From Megascapheus bottae (lineage: Eukaryota; Chordata; Mammalia; Rodentia; Geomyidae), in assembly GCA_024803745.1 (NCBI GenBank), contig JANJXV010000266.1, positions 496,001 through 560,000 on the forward strand: a stretch of DNA of 64,000 bases, given 5' to 3'. A program made the position numbers and the translations under genes. The notes under the pieces were generated by a model that searched no databases, was not told the origin of the DNA, and worked only from the letters and a program-made list of their open reading frames with translations. Positions 11,696 through 27,188 of the stretch are shown here, piece by piece; within the stretch, counting starts at the first letter, position 1, and each line of letters begins with the position of its first letter.

Positions 11696-13060
11696 TTGTA
11701 GTGTGTGGGGAGGATGATGGGGTCAAATACATTTCTTCTTAGAAATTTACCTCATCTGGTTGCCCTGGATTTTCCCGGCCTTCTTCTTAGAGAAAGTTCT
11801 GTTATACTGGATTTGGGGCTTGGCAATGATCTAGCATGTACATCTTCGAGTAAGACATCCACAACTTCCATGCCTGAGACTCGAGTTTCCTGACCTTTGG
11901 CAACAGCACAGCAACATCTTTCTTCCTCCTGAGCCACAGGCCAAGTGAGCTGGCTTGAGCTGGTTGTTAGTTACAGTGGCTTGGTTACCAGGGTTCCATA
12001 TTCTGTTCCATTGTGAGGGAGGCAGGGTCACCTTTCAGGGCCCAATGACCAAAGATCCTTGCTCACAAAAGACCTCACCAAAGACATACTGGAGGCTGAA
12101 TCTCTCCTCCAGTCTCACAATATACGTGTGGATGTAGTATACAGCACACCTTATTTGTCCAATCCCAATGTCTTCCACTAGGCCCAACTACCAGTCTGGT
12201 CTCAGGCTCAAGGAGCGTTTCTTAGGTAAGATCCAAACTTAAGGGTCAATATTGCCCTCATCCTTTACAAAACATTTGCTTCACAGTGCCTTCTCTGCCT
12301 GCATTTTGCCCCTTGTCGAATTTTTTTTGTTTTTGCTAGTCTTGGGACTTGACCTCAGAGTGTGAACATTGTTCTTGGGCTTTCTTTAGGCTTTAGCTGT
12401 CCCACCGAGCCACAGCACCGCTTGCAGCGTTTTCTATGTATGTGGTAATGAGGAATCAATCCTGAGGCTTACTGCTTGGTAGCCAAGGACTCTCCCACTA
12501 GGTCAAACACACAGGGCATCTTGCACATATTTTTGACGTCAATCTACTAGGATATTATTAGGTTTCTGTATCCTAATCAATTTTTTCCTGGTGACTAGTT
12601 TGCTGTCATGTGTAAAAAATGCAAGAGGGAAAAACACAGAAGAATTAGTGAAATTAAAAAAAAGCATTAGACACAGTTAAGTGTTCATTCTTTGTAGGAG
12701 AAAGGATATTTGGATACGATGATGATGATGATGACTTTATAATTACTATGTCAGGGTTGAGAGTTTGGCATAGTGGTAGAGTGCTTGCCTAGCATCCATG
12801 AAGATCTGGGTTTGATTGCTCAGTACCACATAGATAGAAAATCTAGATGTGGCACTGTGGCTCAAGTGGCAGAGGGCTAGACTTGAGAAAACCCGAGGAC
12901 AGGGCTCAGGCCCTGAATTCAAGCCCCAAGACTGGCAGAAAGATAAAAGAAAATAAAAATGCTTTTTATGAGCTAATTCACTCACAGCATTTGCTTCTGA
13001 AATCTTCGCTTCTGCATCTTGTGAAATACCCCTTTCCCTCAACGTAGACAAGAAAAACAG
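11696..13060 (+). repeat. Array spacer 2
   Basis: Near-identical to 4271-5637. It has an antisense SINE at about 12320-12515, a GAT repeat near 12718-12734 and a sense SINE at about 12753-12948. No gene seen. Confidence 0.85.
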
Positions 13061-13622
13061 ATCCATCCCATGGTCCACTGTGAGGCCACTGGTTGGGCTA
13101 AGAGCTAGTCGTGCAGCAACACATAAGTTTTATTCTAATACTTTCCAAACTTTGTACTCAAATATGCTACCTACTTACCAACTTATGTCAGTTATCCTTA
13201 TGCTATAAATTTTCTTCATTACTACAATATTCTTACACTCCTACGTTAATCCTCTTGCACCTCCCCTGACCTCTCTCATTCTTTTTTTCTATCTCTGGAC
13301 CTCTGCTCGTCTTTCAACCCTTATACTGCACGGATCTACACTTGATGGCTGTTGAGCAATATTGTATTTGTAGGTGGTTAATTATTCTCTAGGCTCAGAG
13401 GGACTTAAAGACAATAGAGATTGGATTGAGAGGCTTATTGTTTTGGGTATAAATGGCTTATCAGTGGTTGTATTAGGCTGGTCTGTAAGTGCACAAAAAG
13501 AAAGAGTGATAATACCAATCAAAACTTGTGAACATCTAGTGTCTGCCAGCTACAGAGGTCTAGGTTGGTTAAATCTGAAAAACTATAACCGTATTTAGTA
13601 GTAATCTTGCTCCCATTTTCAA

Positions 13623-14623
13623 ATGGGCAGAACAAGAAACTCAAGAAAAATGTCAAATCAAGAAACAACATCCCCCACCCAATGTAAACAGACAATGGAA
13701 CAGTCACTGGCAAACCTAGAGGAGAGTCTTCCAATTGCTACACAAATGCAATTGATAAACATCATTAATGAAAAATGTGAAAATATAAAGAAAGAGATAA
13801 TGGAGGAAGCCATACCTGAACAAGAGGAAAGCAAAAACAAGGTGATAAGTGAAAAAGAAGAAGCCATAAAGGAGGCCATAATAAAGGTTTTTCAAAGAAA
13901 GATGGATGAATTCAAAGAATCCACAAATCAAAACGTGACCAAACTCCAGCAAATGTCCAAAGAAAATAAAGCTACTGAGCTAACCACTCAAAAGGAAATC
14001 AAGGAGATAAAGAAATCCATACATGATCTAAAACAAGGGATGCAAGGCATCAAAAGTGAGCAATTAGAAGCAAGGGAGATGAAAAATAAAGTAGATAGCT
14101 TTGATAGCAGGTTAGACATTGCAGAGGAGAGAATTTCCGTGGCTGAAGATAATTTAGGTATTATAAAGAACAGAAAATGAGTCAATGCAAATCTAGGAAA
14201 TATGAGAGAGCGCTTCAGGAGGTCCAAGATACAATTAGGAAGCCTAATTTAAGGCTAGTTGGTACTGAGGAGGGCGTGGAGAAAGAGGTCAATGGTATTG
14301 GAAATATACTTCAGGGAATCATCTCAGAGAATTTCCCAAATATCCAGAAGGGCAGGCCCATCCAGATACGAGAAGCTTGTAGAACCCCAAACAGACCTGA
14401 CCAGAAAAGAACATCCCACCTCCACATTGTGATCCGAACTGGATCAATAGAAACGAAAGGAAAGATCCTACAGGCAGCCAGGGAAAAGGGATCAGTAACC
14501 TACAAAGGCAAACCAATCAGAATAACCCCAGATTTCTCAGCAGAGACCATGCAAGCACGAAGTGACTGGAAGCATATATGTCATGCCCTTATATCAAATA
14601 ACTACCAACCAAGAATACTGTAG
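13623..14623 (+). pseudogene. L1 ORF1 copy C, split by the same 4 bp deletion
   Basis: 13623-14180 codes the N-terminus and coiled coil. 14177-14623 codes the RRM/CTD part. The ATGA overlap, 4 bp deletion and CTD amber are identical to copy B. REAFRTP reads REACRTP here. The tail beyond the amber is open, as in B. Confidence 0.9.
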
Positions 14624-14854
14624 CCAGCTAAGCTCTCATTCATAACTGAGGGAAAAATAAAAACATTCCATTCCAGGGAAAAGCTGCAACAATATGTCGA
14701 AACAAAACCAACACTACAGAGAATTCTCAAAGATGCTCTATACATAGAAAACCAAAATAAATGCAATATAGGGAAAGAAATGGCACCTAAACAGCATACC
14801 ATCTAAGGACCACAAGAACTGTCAAGACACAGGCCCTACTAAAAGCTTTTAAAA

Positions 14855-17800
14855 ATGGTAGGAACTAATAAATATCTCTCAATCCTAACTCTCAATATCA
14901 ATGGACTTAACTCTCCAATTAAACGGCATAGGTTGTCTAGTTGGATCAAAAAGCAAGAGCCATCGTTCTGCTGACTTCGAGAGACACATCTTACCCAAAA
15001 ACAATCATCTTTTGAAAGTGAGAGGTTGGAATAAACTCTATCAAGCTAACTGCCCCCATAAACAGGCTAGAGTTGCCATCCTCATATCAGATACAATAGA
15101 CTTCAAACTAAAATTAGTAAGAAAAGACAAAGAAGGTTACTACATACTACTAAAGGGATCTTTCCTCCCGGAAGACATAACAATCCTAAATATTTACACA
15201 CCCAATCCCGGACCTCCAAACTTCATCAAGCAAACTTTACTTACACTGAAACCATACATACATCGAAACACAGTGATGGTTGGTGAGTTTAACACACCAC
15301 TCTCACCTATGGACAGATCAACAAGGCAAAAACTCAACAGAGAAACCTTAGAACTGAACAACTATATAGACCAACTAGATCTAACAGACATCTGCAGAAT
15401 ATTCCACCCAGTAACACCACAATATACGTTTTTCTCAGCAGCACATGGAACATTTTCCAAAATAGAACACATCTTAGGCCATAAAGCAAACCTGGACAGA
15501 TTCAGAAACACTGAAATTATTCCATGCACACTCTCAGACCATAAAGGCATCAAATTGGAGCTGAACACACATCTCCACCAAAGAAAACCCTGTAACTCAT
15601 GGAGACTGAACCACACATTGTTGAATCAAAAACAATGGGTAATCGAAGAGATCAGAACAGATATCCAACTGTTTATGAAATTTAACAATAAGGAGCACAC
15701 AAATATCAACTCCTTAGGGACACAACAAAGGCAGTACTCAGAGGAAAATTTATATCGTGGAGTGCCTACCACAGCAAGTTGGAAAAATGGCAAACCAACT
15801 AGTTAATGTCTCACCTTAACCTCCTGGAAAAAGAGCAACAAACCAACCCTAAACCCATTAGGAGAAAGCAAATTATTAAAAATCAAAGCAGAATTAAATG
15901 ATTTGGAATAAAAAAAACTATAGAAAGAATCAACAAAACAAGGAGTTGGTTCTTGAAAGAATTAACAAAATTGACAAGCCCTTAGCAAATCTTACCAAAA
16001 AAAGAAGAGAGCATATCGAAATAAACAAAATCGCAGATGAAAATGGTAATATCACGACAGAAATTACCAAGATCCAGAATATCATGAGGGAATACTTCTC
16101 AAACCTTTACGCCAACAAATTTGAGAATCTAGAAGAAATGGATGAATTCCTAGACAATATTAACATACACACACTGAACCAAGAAGAGCTAACCCAACTC
16201 AACAGGCCTATTTCAAGCTCTGAAATAGAAATGGAAATTAGACAACTTCCCCTTAAAAAGAGCCCAGGGCCAGATGGATTCACAGCTGAATTCTATAAGG
16301 TCTTCAAAGCAGAGCTCACACCAATACTCCTCAAGCTCTTCAACGAAATTGAAAATGAAGGTTCTTTACTAAACTGATTCTGTGAAGCCAGCATATCCCT
16401 CATCCCCAAACCAGACAGAGATTCATCAAAGAAAGAGATCTATAGACCCATTTCTTTGATGAACATCGATGCAAAACTTCTCAACAAAATACTGGCCAAC
16501 CGTCTACAACATCTCATCAAAAAAAATATACACTATGATCAAACTGGATTCATCACAGGGAGGCAAAGCTGGTTCAACATACACAAATCAATTAATATAA
16601 TTCAACACATCAACAGGAGCAGGGATAAAATCACATGATTGTCTCAATAGATGCGGAAAAGGCATTTGACAAGATCCAAAACCCCTTTATGTTAAAAGAT
16701 GTGGAGAAACTAGGAATCCATGGAACATTTCTCAATGTAATAAAGGCTGTGTATGAGAAACCCACTGCTAGTATTATACTTAATGGTGAAAATCTAAAGC
16801 CATTCCCTCTAAAATCAGGAACGAGACAAGGATGCCCACTCTCTCCACTCCTTTTTAACATAGTACTAGAATTCCTAGGCAGTGCAATATGGCAAGAAGC
16901 AAGCATAAAGGGGATCCAAGTAGGGAAAGAGGAAATAAAACTATCCCTCTTTGCAGATGACATGATTCTGTATTTAAAGAATCCTATAGACTCTACTCCC
17001 AAGCTCCTTGAGCTGATTCAAAGCTTTGGAAGGGTAGCAGGCCATAAAATCAACCCTCACAAATCAACTGCCTTACTTTACGCCAACACTGAGAGGAACG
17101 AGGCAATAATCAGGAAAGAAAATCCTTTCACAATAGCCTCAAAGAAAATAAAGTACCTAGCAATTAGCTTAACTAAGAATGTAAAGGACCGTTTAGATGA
17201 AAACTTTAAAACCCTAAAAAAGGAAATTAAAGCAGAACTAAGGAAATGGAAAAACCTCCCATGCTCCTGGATTGGAAGAATCAACATTGTGAAAATGACA
17301 ACCTTGCCAAGGGCTATCTACAAATTCAATGTAATACCCATCAACATCCCAATGTCATTCTTTAAAGACATAGAAGAGGCAATTCAAAATTTCATATGGA
17401 ATAATAAAAGACCCCGTATAGCAAAAACACTTCTTAGCAGAAAGAACAGCGCTGGAGGAATTTCAATTCCAAACTTAAGGCTCTATTACAGAGCTATAAT
17501 TCTCAAAACAGCTTGGTACTGGCACAAGAACAGGCCTGAAGTCCAATGGAGTAGAACTGCGGACCCAGATATTAAACCACAGACCTATGGCCACCTAATC
17601 TTTGACCAGGGAGCCAAAAAAATAGAATGGAAGAAAGATAGCCTCTTCAACAAGTTGTGCTGGCAGAACTGGTTAAACACCTGCAGAAAACTAAAGTTGG
17701 ATCCTTCTTTGTCACCTTGCACTATAATTAACTCCAAATGGATCAAAGACGTGGAGGTAAAAGCTGACACACTGAAAAGTTTACAGGAAGGAATAGGAGA

Positions 17801-18698
17801 TACACTAGGCCTCCTTGGTACAGGTCGAAACTTTCTTAATAAGGACCAAGAATCACAACAAATCAGAGAAAGGCTGGATAAGTGGGACTGCATTAAACTG
17901 CAGAGCTTTTGTATGGCAACGGATATAGCTAGTAAACTAATCAGGAAGCCTACAGAGTGGGAGAAGATATTCACCACCCAAACAACGGAACAAGGCCTCA
18001 TATCTAAAATATATCAACAACTCAAAAAATTGAATCACTCCAAAACTAACCTCCAAAGTAACACCCATCCCATTACAAAATGGGCCAAAGACTTAAAGAG
18101 AGTCTTCTCTGAAGAAGAAACAAAAATGGCCTATAGACACATGAAGAAATGCTCAACATCTCTGGTCATAAAAGAAATGCAAATCAAAACAAGTCTAAGA
18201 TTCCACCTAACTCCAGTTAGAATGGCCAGGATCAGGAAAACGAATGACAACAGATGCTGGAGGGGATGTGGTCAGGAGGGATCACTACTACACTGTTGGT
18301 GGGAGTGCAAACTCGTTCAACCACTATGGAAAGCAGTGCGGCAGTGCCTCAAAACACTAAACATACAACTCCCCTATGACCCAGCAATTCCAGTACTTGG
18401 CATTTACCCAACAATCCAGAAACAAGGGCCTACTAAACCCACTAGCACAACAATGTTCATTGCAGCACTATTCACCATAGCATAGATATGGAACCAACCC
18501 AGATGTCCCTCAGTTGATGAGTGGAACAACAATTTGTGGTATTTGTACACAATGGAATTCTATGCTGCTGTCAGAAAGAATGACATCGCCCCATTTGTTA
18601 GGAAATGGAAAGACTTAGAACAAATCATATTAAGTGAAGTAAGCCAGACTCAAAGGAACTTAGGCTCAGTGGTTTCCCTCATTCGTCATAATCAGTAG
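14855..18698 (+). pseudogene. L1 ORF2 remnant, copy C
   Basis: It shares the early TGA, the A-run frameshift, the frameshift before the EENLY residues, the W-to-stop, the S-to-stop and the K-to-stop with copies A and B. Readable parts are endonuclease about 15010-15750, the linker and RT fingers in 15898-16377, and a 616-codon frame at 16635-18485 with [13 protein letters not shown] and CX3CX7HX4C intact (His present). The endonuclease again has GEFNTPL and KIEHILG. Its long frame differs from copy B at only two residues. Confidence 0.92.
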
Positions 18699-18954
18699 AA
18701 ACCTTGGGCTCTACTAGCAGAGATTGGCAATAGAGCAAAAGGCCATATAAAAGGCCATATAATCTGAAGCTAATTGAAAGGACCTCCAGGATATTGACAC
18801 AAAAGCCATATAATGAATGATTGTTGTCCTTAATGTACTATGTTGTCTCTCATCTCGCTTGCTGTCCCTTGGTTATCCCATATTGGTATAGTATCTCACT
18901 TTGTTATCTGATATATTGAATTTATTTGTATTTGGATATTTGAAATTTGATAGG

Positions 18955-19008
18955 GAAGGGGGGAAAACCAAGACGGGTGGGGGGTGTGGGGTTGGAGGGA
19001 AATGGGTA
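18955..19008 (+). other. G-rich 3'UTR tract of L1 copy C
   Basis: Same G-run block as in copies A and B. Confidence 0.75.
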
Positions 19009-19118
19009 CCAAGACATGTGAAAGGGTATCAATGTATGTGAATTAATGCACCTTCTATCTGGCAAATATCATCTAACCCTTTTACTAATTACAATAAAAA
19101 AATGAAAAAAAAAGAAAG

Positions 19119-20132
19119 TTGTAGTGTGTGGGGAGGATGATGGGGTCAAATACATTTCTTCTTAGAAATTTACCTCATCTGGTTGCCCTGGATTTTCCCG
19201 GCCTTCTTCTTAGAGAAAGTTCTGTTATACTGGATTTGTGGCTTGGCAATGATCTAGCATGTACATCTTCGAGTAAGACATCCACAACTTCCATGCCTGA
19301 GACTCGAGTTTCCTGACCTTTGGCAACAGCACAGCATTCTTCCTCCTGAGCCACAGGCCAAGTGAGCTGGCTTGAGCTGGTTGTTAGTTACAGTGGCTTG
19401 GTTACCAGGGTTCCATATTCTGTTCCATTGTGAGGGAGGCAGGGTCACCTTTCAGGGCCCAATGACCAAAGATCCTTGCTCACAAAAGACCTCACCAAAG
19501 ACATACTGGAGGCTGAATCTCTCCTCCAGTCTCACAATATACATGTGGATGTAGTATACAGCACACCTTATTTGTCCAATCCCAATGTCTTCCACTAGGC
19601 CCAACTACCAGTCTGGTCTCAGGCTCAAGGAGCCTTTCTTAGGTAAGATCCAACTTAAGGGTCAATATTGCCCTCATCCTTTACAAAACATTTGCTTCAC
19701 AGTGCCTTCTCTGCCTGCATTTTGCCCCTTGTCGAATTTTTTTTGTTTTTCCTAGTCTTGGGACTTGACCTCAGAGTGTGAACATTGTTCTTGGGCTTTC
19801 TTTAGGCTTTAGCTGTCCCACCGAGCCACAGCACCACTTGCAGCGTTTTCTATGTATGTGGTAATGAGGAATCAAACCTGAGGCTTACTGCTTGGTAGCC
19901 AAGGACTCTCCCACTAGGTCAAACACACAGGGCATCTTGAACATATTTTTGACGTCAATCTACTAGGATATTATTAGGTTTCTGTATCCTAATCAATTTT
20001 TTCCTGATGATTAGCTTTGCTGTCATGTGTAAAAAATGCAAGAGGGAAAAACACAGAAGAATTAGTGAAATTAAAAAAAAGCATTAGACACAGTTAAGTG
20101 TTCATTCTTTGTAGGAGAAAGGATATTTGGAT

Positions 20133-20163
<31 letters not shown>

Positions 20164-20489
20164 CTTTATAATTACTATGTCAGGGTTGAGAGTTTGGCAT
20201 AGTGGTAGAGTGCTTGCCTAGCATCCATGAAGATCTGGGTTTGATTGCTCAGTACCACATAAATAGAAAATCTAGATGTGGCACTGTGGCTCAAGTGGCA
20301 GAGGGCTAGACTTGAGAAAACCCGAGGACAGTGCTCAGGCCCTGAATTCAAGCCCCAAGACTGGCAGAAAGATAAAAGAAAATAAAAATGCTTTTTACGA
20401 GCTAATTCACTCACAGCATTTGCTTCTGAAATCTTCGCTTCTGCATCTTGTGAAATACCCCTTTCCCTCAACATAGACAAGAAAAACAG
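19119..20489 (+). repeat. Array spacer 3
   Basis: Near-identical to the other spacers. A 6 bp contraction near 19335 and an expanded GAT run (20135-20163) are private to this copy. It has an antisense SINE at about 19735-19930 and a sense SINE at about 20180-20376. No gene seen. Confidence 0.85.
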
Positions 20490-21051
20490 ATCCATCCCAT
20501 GGTCCACTGTGAGGCCACTGGTTGGGCTAAGAGCTAGTCGTGCAGCAAAACATAAGTTTTATTCTAATACTTTCCAAACTTTGTACTCAAATATGCTACC
20601 TACATACCAACTTATGTCAGTTATCCTTATGCTATAACTTTTCTTCATTACTACAATATTCTTACACTCCTATGTTAATCCTCTTGCACCTCCCCTGACC
20701 TCTCTCATTCTTTTTTTCTATCTCTGGACCTCTGCTCGTCTTTCAACCCTTATACTGCACGGATCTACACTTGATGGCTGTTGAGCAATATTGTATATGT
20801 AAGTGGTTAATTATTCTCTAGGCTCAGAGGGACTTAAAGACAATAGAGATTGGATTGAGAGGCTTATTGTTTTGGGTATAAATCGCATTTCAGTGGTTGT
20901 ATTAGGCTGGTCTGTAAGTGCACAAAAAGAAAGAGTGATAATACCAATCAAAACTTGTGAACATCTAGTGTCTGCCAGCTACAGAGGTCTAGGTTGGTTA
21001 TATCTGAAAATCTATAATCGTATTTAGTAGTAATCTTGCTCCCATTTTCAA

Positions 21052-22052
21052 ATGGGCAGAACAAGAAACTCAAGAAAAATGTCAAATCAAGACACAACAT
21101 CCCCCACCCAATGTAAACAGACAATGGAACAGTCACTGGCAAACCTAGAGGAGAGTCTTCCAATTGCTACACAAATGCAATTGATAAACATCATTAATGA
21201 AAAATGTGAAAATATAAAGAAAGAGATAATGGAGGAAGCCATACCTGAACAAGAGGAAAGCAAAAACAAGGTGATAAGTGAAAAAGAAGAAGCCATAAAG
21301 GAGGCCATAATAAAGGTTTTTCAAAGAAAGATGGATGAATTCAAAGAATCCACAAATAAAAACGTGACCAAACTCCAGCAAATGTCCAAAGAAAATAAAG
21401 CTACTGAGCTAACCACTCAAAAGGAAATCAAGGAGATAAAGAAATCCATACATGATCTAAAACAAGGGATGCAAGGCATCAAAAGTGAGCAATTAGAAGC
21501 AAGGGAGATGAAAAGTAAAGTAGATAGCTTTGACAGCAGGTTAGACATTGCAGAGGAGAGAATTTCCGTGGCTGAAGATAATTTAGGTATTATAAAGAAC
21601 AGAAAATGAGTCAATCCAAATCTAGGAAATATGAGAGAGCGCTTCAGGAGGTCCAAGATACAATTAGGAATCCTAATTTAAGGCTAGTTTGTATTGAGGA
21701 GGGCGTGGAGAAAGAGGTCAATGGTATTGGAAATATACTTCAGGGAATCATCTCAGAGAATTTCCCAAATATCCAGAAGGGCAGGCCCATCCAGATACGA
21801 GAAGCTTTTAGAACCGCAAACAGACCTGACCAGAAAAGAATATCCCACCGCCACATCGTGATCCGAACTGGATCAATAGAGACGAAAGAAAAGATCCTAA
21901 AGGCAGCCAGGGAAAAGGGATCAGTAACCTATAAAGGCAAACCATTCAGAATAACCCCAGATGTCTCAGCAGAGACCATGCAAGCACGAAGTGACTGGGA
22001 ACATATATGTCATGCCCTTAAATCAAATAACTACCAACCAAGAATACTGTAG
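21052..22052 (+). pseudogene. L1 ORF1 copy D, split
   Basis: 21052-21609 codes the N-terminus and coiled coil; 21606-22052 codes the RRM/CTD part. It carries the 4 bp deletion and the CTD amber found in B and C. It keeps the MSQSKSR residues, as in copy F, where B and C have MSQCKSR, so it is less derived than B and C. Confidence 0.9.
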
Positions 22053-22283
22053 CCAGCTAAGCTCTCATTCATAACTGAGGGAAAAATAAAAACATTCCAT
22101 TCCAGGGAAAAGCTGCAACAATATGTCGAAACAAAACCAACACTACAGAGAATTCTCAAAGATGCTCTATACATAGAAAACCAAAATAAATGCAATATAG
22201 GGCAAGAAATGGCACCTAAACAGCATACCGTCTAAGGACCACAAGAACTGTCAAGACACAGGCCCTACTAAAAGCTTTTTAAA

Positions 22284-22637
22284 ATGGTGGGAACTAATAA
22301 ATATCTCTCAATCCTAACTCTCAATATCAATGGACTTAACTCTCCAATTAAATGGCATAGGCTGTCTAGTTGGATCAAAATCAAGAGCCATCGTTCTGCT
22401 GTCTTCAAGAGACACATCTTACCCCAAAACAATCATCTTTTGAAAGTGAGAGGTTGGAATAACCTCTATCAAGCTAACTGCCCCCATAAACAGGCTGGAG
22501 TTGCCATCCTCATATCAGATACAATAGACTTCAAACTAAAATTAATAAGAAAAGACAAAGAAGGTTACTACATACTACTAAAGGGATCTTTCCTCCAGGA
22601 AGATATAACGATCCTAAATATTTACACACCCTTTTGA
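22284..22637 (+). pseudogene. L1 ORF2 N-terminal stub, copy D
   Basis: A 117-codon frame starts at the proper ORF2 ATG (MVGTNKYLSILTLNINGLNS). It stays open because a 1-base deletion near 22381 offsets the family-wide shift in the nearby A-run. The roughly 16 residues between the two indels (IKSHRSAVFKRH) are therefore out of the true frame, and the catalytic Glu block (QETHL) is lost. It ends at the L1 truncation. Confidence 0.85.
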
Positions 22638-26299
<3,662 letters not shown>

Positions 26300-26389
26300 G
26301 GCCCTGTGTTCCCAAACCTGTATTAATTGACAAGCTAGAGCACTGTGCAGAACTCGGGATAGGAAATTCCTCTGACAAGAATATCACAG
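26300..26389 (+). CDS. KRAB-B-like exon, left zinc-finger gene
   Basis: A 90 bp exon with acceptor AATTTACAG and donor GTGAGT, phase 1 in and out. It reads GPCVPKPVLIDKLEHCAEL and then GNSSDKNIT. The G-C-KP-I-KLE pattern matches a diverged KRAB-B/b box, though the usual E-PW end is missing. The same exon occurs at 61620-61709. Confidence 0.75.
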
Positions 26390-27033
26390 GTGAGTGAATG
26401 CATCTTCATATTGATGTTGGAGCCTGAGCCCCATTGGTAAGTTCATGTTGTGATGTACTGAGCAATAATATTCTTAGTTACCCTAAATCCTGTGTGGAAC
26501 CTATGGAATTCTTTGTGAATGAATCAAGAATCATTTTCTTTTCCCAATCCTATGCTTGGTCTCAGGGCCTGAGCATGGTCCTTGGGTTTTCTCAAGGCTA
26601 GCTCTCTACTTCTGGAGTCATAGCACCACTTCTGGCTTTTTCTTTGTATGTAGTACCAAGGAACTGAACCAGGTCTTTGTGCATGCTAGCCCAAACCCCC
26701 GGCACGAAGGAATCATAGGGTGATATGATGAATTCTATGTGGCAGTAGAGTTAAAGTTAGATTTCTCTGTAGAAATCACTGTGAAACAAAATATAATGAG
26801 AAAGCCATGAGCCCGTGGCTCATGCCTGTAATCCTAGCTACTTAGGAGGCTGAGATCTGAGGATCAAGGTTCAAAGACTGACCTATCACAAAAACACCTT
26901 AGACTCTTCTCTCCAATGAACCAATAGAAAATGAGAAGTGGGGTTGAGTCTAAAGACATAGGGCAGTAGCCTTGAGCTGAAGAGCTCAGGAAGAACAGCC
27001 AGGTCTAGAATTCAAGTCCCATGACTGCAAAAT

Positions 27034-27113
<80 letters not shown>

Positions 27114-27138
27114 GGGAAGAAAGAGGGAAGGAAGGAAA

Positions 27139-27188
<50 letters not shown>

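Larger units (their letters stand above)
13061..19118 (+). mobile_element. LINE-1 copy C (complete unit of the array)
   Basis: Same layout as copy B: 5'UTR, ORF1 (13623-14623 plus an open tail), ORF2 (14855-18698), 3'UTR with G-rich block 18955-19008, AATAAA and A-rich end. It is almost identical to copy B, which points to the most recent duplication step. Confidence 0.93.
1..22637 (+). repeat. Tandem array of ~7.42 kb L1-plus-spacer units
   Basis: The same L1 and the same 1.37 kb non-L1 spacer recur head to tail. ORF1 starts lie at 6200, 13623 and 21052 (steps of 7423 and 7429). Equivalent spacer points lie at 4280, 11705 and 19128 (steps of 7425 and 7423). Independent retrotransposition would not recreate an identical non-L1 spacer each time, so the units arose by DNA duplication. 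The array is cut by the window start and ends in a truncated L1 at 22637. Identity is very high by eye: B and C differ at 2 of 616 residues in the long ORF2 frame, and A and B at 9. Confidence 0.93.
20490..22637 (+). mobile_element. LINE-1 copy D, truncated inside the endonuclease
   Basis: 5'UTR, ORF1 (21052-22052) and the first 117 codons of ORF2, ending abruptly after the NIYTPF residues. Copy F (ending about 57970) stops at the same base, so the truncation predates the block duplication. At the break the sequence CTTTTGAAGATTCTCAAAAG has short inverted ends. Confidence 0.9.

Noticed and set aside
1..22637. CRISPR-like or phage-type repeat system
   Set aside because: The repeats are 7.4 kb L1-containing units in mammalian DNA. 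There are no short spacer-repeat arrays or cas genes.
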